NCBI GenBank assembly: GCA_017551865.1
Contig: JAFZKB010000002.1
Span: forward strand, 183,430 to 247,429
Direction: 5' to 3'
Source: Clostridiales bacterium
GTDB taxonomy: Bacteria > Bacillota > Clostridia > Saccharofermentanales > Saccharofermentanaceae
Length of the DNA: 64,000 nucleotides
The notes under the pieces are model-generated. The model was given only the letters and a program-made list of their open reading frames with translations. It made no database searches and was not told the origin of the DNA. A program made the translations under genes and the position numbers. Below are positions 37,187 through 44,667 of this stretch, one piece after another (position 1 is the stretch's first letter; each line of letters begins with the position of its first letter).

Positions 37187-38803
37187 ATGAGCAAGCAGAT
37201 CAAAGGACAGAACCCGAGTCTTAAAATGGACTTTCCGGATCCGGATGTGATCTTTGTCGATGGCTTTTATTACATGATCTCCACCACTATGCATTTTCTT
37301 CCCGGAGGACAGATCCTGCGATCCTGCGACCTGATCCACTGGGAGCACGCCGCGTATGTTTTCGACCATCTGGACAGCACAGATGCGCAGAGACTTGAAG
37401 GCGATCAGCATATCTATGGAAAAGGCATGTGGGCGGCAAGTCTTCGCTATCACAAGGGAACTTTTTACGTCGTCTTCGTCTGTAACGACACATGGAAAAC
37501 ATATCTTTACCGCGCACAGAAGATCGAAGGTCCTTGGCGCAAAAGCGAAATCGAAGGATTCTATCACGACTGTTCGCTTCTTTTCGACGATGACGACCGG
37601 ATCTATATCGTCTATGGCAACCGCCAGATTTATCTGACCGAGCTCGATGCGGATCTTAAGGGTCCGAAGGAAGGCGGGCTTCACCGCCTGATCCTTTCCG
37701 ATTCGGAAGAGACTCCGCTGGGCTACGAAGGGTCACATTTTTATAAGATCAACGGCAGATATTATCTGTTCTTCATCCACTCCCTGAAGGAGAGATGGAG
37801 AAGAGTCGAAGCGTGTTTTTCGTCTGATTCTCTGGAAGGAGAATTCACGGGCGGAGATATCTTTAATGACGACATGGGCTTTCGTGATTCCGGCGTCGCG
37901 CAGGGCGGCATCGTCTGCGGCGTGGACGGAAAGTGGAACGCGATCCTTTTCCAGGACAGCGGCGCGGTCGGCAGGATCCCTGTGGTCGTTCCGGTCACAT
38001 GGAAAGACGGGTCCCCCGTGTTCGGGATCGATGGAAAAGTTCCGCATGAACTGACACTTCCCATCTCCGAAAAGGCAGACGATCCTTCGGAAGAAGCCGG
38101 CCACAAATATGCGCCGCTTCTCGGTTCGGATGATTTCCGATACGGCTTTGCCTGGGGCGAAAAGAAAGATACGGAAGAGTTTAAACGGACCTTCGGCACA
38201 TTCGGTCTAAGAAGTATCTGGCAGTTCAATCACGAGCCGGATCTCGACCTCATTTTCCGCGATGAGAAAGAGGGAAAACTCTGGATCACAACGGCTAAGC
38301 TGAGCCCCGATCTTAACCATGCGAAGAACACGCTGACGCAGCGCATGATCTATCCGGGATGTACCGCGGAAGTTACGGTCGACGGATCTTTTCTCAAAGA
38401 AGGAGACTGCGCAGGCCTTTCTATCCTTCAAGGAGACTACTGCTTCGCCGGTCTTGAAAAAAGAGACGGGAAACTCTTCGCTGTCATGTATTCGCAGAAA
38501 GAAGAAAGAGGCGTCTGGGATCTAAGTAAAGATCCGGCCGAACTTCTGGAGGAGCGGAAACTCACTTCGGAAAATTCGGGCGCAGGCACTTTCCGTTTCC
38601 GCATCAAGGCCAGCTTTACAGATGGAAAAGATGAGGCGGTCTGCTTCATCGAAGAAGATGGCGTGTGGAAGAAGATCGGCGGAACACATACGCTTCGCTT
38701 CCGGCTCGATCACTTCGCCGGCGCGAGATTCGGACTATTTATCTATTCAACGAAAGGAACCGGAGGGAAAGCCGGTTTTTCGGATTTTCTTCTGGAGAAA
38801 TGA
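37187..38803 (+). CDS. Glycoside hydrolase family 43 enzyme, cytoplasmic
   Basis: The 538-residue protein has the GH43 five-bladed propeller: MDFPDPDVIFVDGFYY with the general-base Asp, HDCSLLFDDDDRIYIVYG with the pKa-modulating Asp, and GYEGSHFYKINGRYYLF with the general acid E181. A beta-sandwich GH43_C2-type domain fills residues about 340-538. There is no signal peptide, so it acts on imported xylo- or arabino-oligosaccharides. ATG 37187 has GAGGAG 9 nt upstream; GTG 37160 was rejected. Its stop overlaps the next gene (ATGA). No sugar transporter is adjacent. Confidence 0.9.
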   Translation: MSKQIKGQNPSLKMDFPDPDVIFVDGFYYMISTTMHFLPGGQILRSCDLIHWEHAAYVFDHLDSTDAQRLEGDQHIYGKGMWAASLRYHKGTFYVVFVCNDTWKTYLYRAQKIEGPWRKSEIEGFYHDCSLLFDDDDRIYIVYGNRQIYLTELDADLKGPKEGGLHRLILSDSEETPLGYEGSHFYKINGRYYLFFIHSLKERWRRVEACFSSDSLEGEFTGGDIFNDDMGFRDSGVAQGGIVCGVDGKWNAILFQDSGAVGRIPVVVPVTWKDGSPVFGIDGKVPHELTLPISEKADDPSEEAGHKYAPLLGSDDFRYGFAWGEKKDTEEFKRTFGTFGLRSIWQFNHEPDLDLIFRDEKEGKLWITTAKLSPDLNHAKNTLTQRMIYPGCTAEVTVDGSFLKEGDCAGLSILQGDYCFAGLEKRDGKLFAVMYSQKEERGVWDLSKDPAELLEERKLTSENSGAGTFRFRIKASFTDGKDEAVCFIEEDGVWKKIGGTHTLRFRLDHFAGARFGLFIYSTKGTGGKAGFSDFLLEK

Positions 38804-40821
38804 TCACGATGTTTTCACTGATGTTTGTTTTGTTTTTCACCCTGCTTCTGGTAAGTCTGGCCGGACTTTTCTTCTGTTTCCGAAGTCTCTTCCTTAAAGG
38901 CGAACCGGTAAAAACAGTGTCGAAAGAAAAGCGCAAAAAAGCATCGCTTCTTTCTCTGATCCCGCTTCTGATCCTGGGGATCGCAGGGGCGATCCTTCCG
39001 TTTATTATCGTGCTCCCGATCTTCCATCTCATGGTTTTTTGGATCGTGATCGCATGCATCCTTTTCTTCATCAACAAGAAAAAGAAGACGCCATACTGGC
39101 TGGCGGCGGCCATCGCGATCCCGGTCACGATCATCTACATGTCCGTTGCCTTTTTCCTCGCGGTGCACATATATAAGACCGAATACCATCTGGAGACAAA
39201 AAAGGACGTGGAGCCGCTTTCGGTCGCGCTCATTTCCGATTCGCATGTAGGCGTCTGTTTCGATGGAGAAGGCTTTGCTGAACGTATCGAAAAGATCTCG
39301 GAGCACCAGGCGGATGTCCTGGTCATCGCCGGTGATTTTGTCGATGAGTATACGAAGAAAAAAGACATGGTCATCTGCTGCGAAGCACTGGGAAAGATCA
39401 AGACGACATACGGTGTGTTTTATGTTCCGGGGAATCACGATATCGGGGATAACGCGAATCGGGATTTTGATTTTGACGAACTGATCGAAGAAATGGAAAA
39501 GAACGGAGTCCATGTTCTTTTCGACGAGGTGGCCGAGATCGGAGACGACTACTATATCGTCGGACGAAATGATCGGAGCATGGTGAGAAAGGACATCTCA
39601 GAACTGACGGCGCCGCTCGATCATTCGAAATACATCATTGTGCTGGACCATCAGCCCAATGACTATGCGGAAGAAGAAAAAGCCGGATGTGATCTGGTCT
39701 TAGGCGGACATACGCATGGCGGACAGATGATCCCGATCCGTCCGCTTGGCGAGCTGACCGGCGCGAACGATTCGACCTACGGCTTAAAAACGCGGGGCGA
39801 GACGATTTTCATCGTGTCGTCCGGTATCGGAAGCTGGGCGGTCCCCTATAAGACCGGAACGATCTCCGAGTACTGCCTGATCGACATTACATCCGATGGA
39901 AGCACCGTGGCGGAAAGAAAAAAAGAGACGACGGAAACGACAGTGATCGAGTCGACCACCGAATCCACGACGGAAGAAACGACGACGGAAGCGACCACTA
40001 CGGAAACTCCACCTTCTGAAACGCTCGATCCGAGTATCGATCGGACATGCTATCCGTATGAAGAGCCGGAGATGCCGGAACTTACTCCGCAGCAGCAGAA
40101 GATCTACGAGGATCTTTGCGAAAAGATCAGTAATTTCGAACCGTATTTCTATGATCGAAAAGAACTCGGATATGACTACATGGATGACCTTTTATATGTC
40201 ACGGGTCTACTGGAAGAGCAACATCTGGAATTTAGAAACTACTACGAACTTCAGGAAGTCACCGATGATCAGATGGAACTTCTCGGCATGAAGCTGGAAT
40301 ACTGGTGCAGATGGGAAACTGAAAATCCGAGCCATGACATCAATGACGTAAAAGCAGGCATGGAGGCATTTAATAAGAAAACGGAAGAGATCCTTTCCGG
40401 ACTTTCAGACGATATGACTGCCTACGAAAAGTACTACTATCTGGCCGCGCAGATCTCGATCAATCAGGATTATGACTATCTGGGAGATGCCTCTGTGCAG
40501 GCGGCTCCCTGGGCAGGCATCATGGGCGGAGAATCGATCTGCGCCGGCTATTCCGCGGCGATGGAATATCTATGTAAAAAGGCAGATCTCTATTGCATCA
40601 CCATATCCGGAACGATCCAAAATGAGGGACATGCATGGAATCTCATAAAGCTTCCTGAAGGGACGTATCACGTCGATGTCACCTGGGCAGATGGAACCGG
40701 CGAAGTAGGCACATACGGCTGGACCCGGTATTTCGCGCTGACGCAGGAGCAGATCCTGATCGATCACACGATCGTTGACGAAACAGTCGCTACCGGGCAG
40801 AAAGAATTCGTCACGTTCTGA
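38800..40821 (+). CDS. Membrane metallophosphoesterase-transglutaminase-like fusion
   Basis: The 673-residue protein has four membrane segments (residues about 1-28, 45-65, 68-90 and 97-122), then a YkuE-like metallophosphoesterase: D147-x-H149, GDFVDEY, GNHD with H213, and GHTHGG with H304 and H306. A Thr/Glu linker (about 370-410) leads to a transglutaminase-like cysteine domain with C581 (ICAGYSAAMEY), H611 (GHAWN) and D626 (DVTWAD). All metal and triad residues are present, so both halves could be active, outside the membrane. ATG 38800 overlaps the GH43 stop; ATG 38809 is an alternative with better spacing. I do not know this fusion. Confidence 0.82.
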   Translation: MITMFSLMFVLFFTLLLVSLAGLFFCFRSLFLKGEPVKTVSKEKRKKASLLSLIPLLILGIAGAILPFIIVLPIFHLMVFWIVIACILFFINKKKKTPYWLAAAIAIPVTIIYMSVAFFLAVHIYKTEYHLETKKDVEPLSVALISDSHVGVCFDGEGFAERIEKISEHQADVLVIAGDFVDEYTKKKDMVICCEALGKIKTTYGVFYVPGNHDIGDNANRDFDFDELIEEMEKNGVHVLFDEVAEIGDDYYIVGRNDRSMVRKDISELTAPLDHSKYIIVLDHQPNDYAEEEKAGCDLVLGGHTHGGQMIPIRPLGELTGANDSTYGLKTRGETIFIVSSGIGSWAVPYKTGTISEYCLIDITSDGSTVAERKKETTETTVIESTTESTTEETTTEATTTETPPSETLDPSIDRTCYPYEEPEMPELTPQQQKIYEDLCEKISNFEPYFYDRKELGYDYMDDLLYVTGLLEEQHLEFRNYYELQEVTDDQMELLGMKLEYWCRWETENPSHDINDVKAGMEAFNKKTEEILSGLSDDMTAYEKYYYLAAQISINQDYDYLGDASVQAAPWAGIMGGESICAGYSAAMEYLCKKADLYCITISGTIQNEGHAWNLIKLPEGTYHVDVTWADGTGEVGTYGWTRYFALTQEQILIDHTIVDETVATGQKEFVTF

Positions 40822-40845
40822 GTTTTTTCTGTCACGCCCCCTGTT

Positions 40846-41150
40846 TGGTATAAGAACACTCATCCGGGGAATCTTATGCAAACTTTTTTCGATGTGTTTT
40901 GCATAAGACTTCGCTTCGACGCGTTCTTATGCAAACAAAAATGACCGATGTGTACCTAAGAACACGATTCTTTCCATTCTTATGCAAAAGATCCTGTCGA
41001 TAATGTACCTAAGATCCCATCTTTCACGATTCTTATGCAAAAGCACCTGTCTAAGATGTACCTAAGATCGCACTTTAAACCTATCTTATGCAAAAAGATC
41101 TTTTCTAACTGTACCTAAGATCGCACTTTGAGCATATCTTATACAAAACG
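40846..41150. repeat. Intergenic array of TCTTATGCAAA / GTACCTAAGA words, 53 bp period
   Basis: TCTTATGCAAA starts at 40872, 40925, 40978, 41031, 41084 and, with one mismatch (TCTTATACAAA), 41137: every step is exactly 53 bp. GTACCTAAGA starts at 40952, 41005, 41058 and 41111, again 53 bp apart; in the first two units only its TAAGA core is left (40851 and 40904), still in register. Exactly 16 nt separate successive words. The reverse complement of TGTACCTAAGA is TCTTAGGTACA, so the second word is a diverged inverted copy of the first, and in the first unit it is the same word inverted (TTTTGCATAAGA, 40897-40908). The 510 nt between genes hold no coding signal. Confidence 0.92.
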
Positions 41151-41192
41151 CCTGCTTGTGATACTTCCCCGATTTTCCCAAACGAAAAAAGT

Positions 41193-41214
41193 GTCGCCCG
41201 GCGGGCGACCTTTT
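41193..41214 (+). terminator. Hairpin with T-run between the array and the VWA gene
   Basis: GTCGCCC (41193-41199) and GGGCGAC (41203-41209) with a 3 nt loop, then CTTTTC and, 10 nt later, TTTTTT. It ends any transcript crossing the array. A separate hairpin CCGGTA/TACCGG (41291-41306) lies in the leader of the VWA gene. Confidence 0.75.
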
Positions 41215-41331
41215 CTTATCTTTTTTCCTGTTTAATGAGCTTGTAAGAAAGAGATGCGGCCATGCGAAAAGCACGGTTACCGCGCAGGTTCCGGTAAGGA
41301 TACCGGCAGCAAAATTAAGGAGGAAAAGACC

Positions 41332-42006
41332 ATGAAAAAAGAGATCAACAACACCAATAAAGAAGCAAAGAACAACATCACCGAGATCGTTTTTATCCTT
41401 GACCGTTCCGGCTCGATGGGCGGCCTCGAGAGCGACACCATTGGCGGATTCAACTCCATGATCGGAAAGCAGAAGAAAGAGGACGGCGAGTGCTATGTCA
41501 CAACAGTGCTTTTCGACTCGGTGGTCGAGACTCTTCACGACAGAGTAAAGCTCTCCGAGATCTCGGAGATGACCGATAAGGAGTATTTCGTAAGAGGCTC
41601 CACGGCACTTCTCGATGCGATCGGATCCACCATCAAGCACATCGGCAACATCCATAAGTACGCCCGGGAAGAAGATGTGCCGGCCAATACGATCTTCGTG
41701 ATCACGACAGACGGCATGGAGAACAGCAGCCGAGAGTATTCGTCCGACAAGGTCAAGAGGATGATCGAAAAGAAGAAGGCAAAGGGCTGGGAGTTCATCT
41801 TCCTCGGCGCGAATATCGATGCTGTCAGCACGGCAAGATCTTTCGGCATCGATAAGGAACACGCGGTGGATTATCACTGCGATGCCAAGGGTACAGCGCT
41901 CAACTTCGCCTGCCTCGGCAAGGCCGTCAGCTCCATGCGTGCCTGCGGAAAGATGGACAGCTCCTGGCGCGAAGAGATCGACGAAGATTTCGCTTCCCGC
42001 GGATAA
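41332..42006 (+). CDS. VWA-domain protein
   Basis: The 224-residue protein is almost entirely a von Willebrand factor type A domain: the metal-site motif FILDRSGSMGGLES near residue 22, the second Thr in FVRGSTALLDAIG and the Asp in FVITTDGMEN. There is no signal peptide or membrane segment, so it acts in the cytoplasm, probably as a metal-dependent protein-binding module. AAGGAGG 9 nt upstream fixes ATG 41332, rather than the open frame from 41254. The partner is unknown; no MoxR ATPase is adjacent. Confidence 0.85.
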   Translation: MKKEINNTNKEAKNNITEIVFILDRSGSMGGLESDTIGGFNSMIGKQKKEDGECYVTTVLFDSVVETLHDRVKLSEISEMTDKEYFVRGSTALLDAIGSTIKHIGNIHKYAREEDVPANTIFVITTDGMENSSREYSSDKVKRMIEKKKAKGWEFIFLGANIDAVSTARSFGIDKEHAVDYHCDAKGTALNFACLGKAVSSMRACGKMDSSWREEIDEDFASRG

Positions 42007-42089
42007 AAGAAAGCCCGGATCCAAAGGGGTCCGAACCACAGGTGAAATAACTTTTTGCATGTGACGTAAAAGTAATTTTATTATTCAGT

Positions 42090-42142
42090 ACTCCCCATAT
42101 AATGAAATCAGAGATGCATCTGGATTTTGTTATGTGGGGAGT
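42090..42142 (+). promoter_or_regulatory. Inverted repeat across the -10 and ribosome site of the lipoprotein gene
   Basis: ACTCCCCATATAA (42090-42102) and TTATGTGGGGAGT (42130-42142) form a 13 bp repeat with one G-U pair. The right arm contains the GGGGAG ribosome site for ATG 42151; the left arm contains the TATAAT hexamer at 42098-42103. Confidence 0.55.
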
Positions 42143-42150
42143 TCTTTTCT

Positions 42151-44577
42151 ATGAAAAAAGTATTGCGTGGTATGGTCACATTTGTTCTGTGCGGCAGCAT
42201 CGTTTTGTCATCAGCAGCGTGTGGAAAAAAGAAATCGGGGAAGACCGCGAAAGTAGTTCAGGCGAGCGATCCATACTATCGTGCGGAAACGATTGCTCTT
42301 CCGCTTCCGGAGGAGGTTCCGGGTCGCGAAGTGACGACGGCGATAGTCGACAAATGTTATATTTTGAAAACAGCAGTAGTGGCAAGTTATGGCATCGAAT
42401 ATCAGCTGCCGAAAGAACTTTCCGAGCAGTATGAAAGATACATCAAGAATCCGTTCGCAATGGATGAGAAAGAATCCGAAAAACTCTTAGAGGAGGTCTA
42501 CAGCTACTCGCAGTCGGGTCTGATCATCTATAACCTGGACGGAAGTACGAGATGCACGATCCCCAATAAGGCAGGCGCTCCTTCGAGCATATCCAAAGTC
42601 ATGGAAACAGATGACGGGAGATTGCTGGCACTCGTTGAAACCTACGGACAAGCGCCGGATTGGCGTCTGACTTATTCCATCGCGCAGATCGATACCGACG
42701 GCAAAATGAAGGATCTTTTCGAACTGAAAACCGGCGAGGAGGCGCTCCACGATATCGTACTTTTGGATAACGGCGGATTCATCGGTGTCGGATATCAGGA
42801 GATCTCCGTGTTTGATGAGAAAGGCAAGAAGGTCGCAAGTGATTCGAATAATATCGACAATTCGGTCCTGCAGGAAGTCTACTGTCAGAACGGACAGTAC
42901 TATGCTCTGTTTGATGACATGTCTTCGGTAATGAATGAAAGCGCTTTCCTTCGAAAGTTTGATCTTCAGTCCGGAAAGCTCGGACCGAAATCGGGCGGTG
43001 TGAATAATTTCGGATTAAACCAGGGCAACGACGGCGTTTATTATCTGATGGGAGATGATGTCGAGAAGATCGATATCTCGACCTGTTCGACCGAGAAAGT
43101 GCTTTTCTCGTGGAATAATGTGGATCTGAACAGAAAAGCGATCACCGATATCAGTATCCTTTCCGAGAAAGAGGTATATATCGTTCAGGTCAAAGAGAAT
43201 GCGGATGATCCGTATTTTTCCGGAATCACAAACCCGAAGATCAGTCTTGTCAAGCTTACGAAAGAAGAGAAGAATCCGCATGCGGGAAAGCGCATCATCG
43301 AGATCGCTACTTCGAGAAACTATGACTGGATCCCGGATGTCTTCCTGGATCGTATCGTGGAATATAATCTGGATCCGGAGAACAAGACCAGGATCGAGAT
43401 CGTCGACTACAGCACGATGAAGACAGTTTTCCCGACGGCCGGAACAGACGAGGATACGATCATTTCGCAGACGGTGGATAAGGTCTATCTGGATATGCAG
43501 AACGGCGCTGGTCCGGACATTCTTCTCGACTTTGGTGAATACAGCCAGTTCGATAACGAGAAGATCCTTCTCGATATGAACACCCTGATCGACGGTGAAA
43601 ACGGCCTCAACCGCGATGAGTATCTCGACAATATTTTCCGCGCATGCGAAAAAGACGGACACCTTTATCAGATGCCGATCATCTTTTACGCGTCCGGAAT
43701 GGTCGCTAACAAAAACTACACGCAGGGAAAAGGTTCCTGGAGCTATGACGATCTTCTTTCGACGATCGGTTCGCTCCCCGAGAATGTGACGATGATCCCG
43801 GAAACATACTGGGCAGATGTTCTTAAAGAACTCCTCTATACCAACGGAAGATCCTATATCGACTACGAGAAAAAGGCAGTTCATTTCGATGATCCCGAGT
43901 TTTTGAAGATCTTGGAGATCGCGAAAAAGACCGGCTCTTTAAAAACGAGCGATGAGATCCTGGAAAGCGATATGGAACAGTTCTATTCCGGAACGAATAT
44001 CAGCGGCGAGTACTTAAAACAGGGCATGGCGGCATCTGCGATCTGCAAGCTGATCCATATTCTCGAGTTTGCCGAATACGACGCATCCTGCGCGGATGGA
44101 GTCGACTTTATCGGCACTCCCGGAAACGAGATCGGCGGACTTTCTGCCGAGTATAATATGAGTGTCGGTATCTCGAGCAAGTCCTCGTATCAGAAAGAAG
44201 CATGGGACTTCGTAAAGTATCTTCTTGATACGGATTCGCAGGTTGAATGCGTGCATCTGGTCCTCGGCTTCCCGGTGGAAAAAGAAGCCTGTGAGAAGAT
44301 CCTCAAGGAGCAGGTGGGAAGATACGAAAAAGCCATCGAGAATCCGACCATCGGATATGCGCAGGAGCTCCTGGAGAGCTATCCGGTCTTAAACAGTGAC
44401 ACCGTTGAGCGCGCGATGAAAATGCTCAGCAACATCCACACGGTCAAGTCCTTTGATAAGACTGTATTCCTTCTGATCAAAGAGGAAGCCGAAGCCTACA
44501 TCATGGGCGACCGCTCCGCGGAAGATGTGGCAAAGAATATTCAGAACAGAACGGCGACTGTCGTTAACGAACGCTAA
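42151..44577 (+). CDS. Lipoprotein: propeller-like N-half plus extracellular solute-binding domain
   Basis: This 808-residue lipoprotein (LSSAACGKK, Cys24) has the same plan as the proteins at 2040 and 44668: an N-terminal region of repeated beta segments (about residues 60-375), the joining word KNPHAGKRIIEIATSRNYDW, and a solute-binding-protein region with GAGPDILLDFGEYSQF and SYQKEAWDFVKYLLDT. The final helix (LIKEEAEAYIMGDRSAEDV) is shared by the three. ATG 42151 has GGGGAG upstream. A second paralogue follows after 90 nt. No transport permease is nearby, so a sensing or scavenging role is possible. Confidence 0.78.
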   Translation: MKKVLRGMVTFVLCGSIVLSSAACGKKKSGKTAKVVQASDPYYRAETIALPLPEEVPGREVTTAIVDKCYILKTAVVASYGIEYQLPKELSEQYERYIKNPFAMDEKESEKLLEEVYSYSQSGLIIYNLDGSTRCTIPNKAGAPSSISKVMETDDGRLLALVETYGQAPDWRLTYSIAQIDTDGKMKDLFELKTGEEALHDIVLLDNGGFIGVGYQEISVFDEKGKKVASDSNNIDNSVLQEVYCQNGQYYALFDDMSSVMNESAFLRKFDLQSGKLGPKSGGVNNFGLNQGNDGVYYLMGDDVEKIDISTCSTEKVLFSWNNVDLNRKAITDISILSEKEVYIVQVKENADDPYFSGITNPKISLVKLTKEEKNPHAGKRIIEIATSRNYDWIPDVFLDRIVEYNLDPENKTRIEIVDYSTMKTVFPTAGTDEDTIISQTVDKVYLDMQNGAGPDILLDFGEYSQFDNEKILLDMNTLIDGENGLNRDEYLDNIFRACEKDGHLYQMPIIFYASGMVANKNYTQGKGSWSYDDLLSTIGSLPENVTMIPETYWADVLKELLYTNGRSYIDYEKKAVHFDDPEFLKILEIAKKTGSLKTSDEILESDMEQFYSGTNISGEYLKQGMAASAICKLIHILEFAEYDASCADGVDFIGTPGNEIGGLSAEYNMSVGISSKSSYQKEAWDFVKYLLDTDSQVECVHLVLGFPVEKEACEKILKEQVGRYEKAIENPTIGYAQELLESYPVLNSDTVERAMKMLSNIHTVKSFDKTVFLLIKEEAEAYIMGDRSAEDVAKNIQNRTATVVNER

Positions 44578-44667
44578 CGCGAAAAATGTATAATGAAGAC
44601 GATCAGATCAGTGAGGCAGCTGATCGTGCGGCGACGCTTTTTGTTGTCGATAGTGAAGGGGTGAAAA

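Noticed and set aside
40846..41150. CRISPR array
   Set aside because: The conserved words are 10-11 nt and alternate with only 16 nt gaps; there is no 25-40 nt repeat with uniform spacers and no cas gene in the window.
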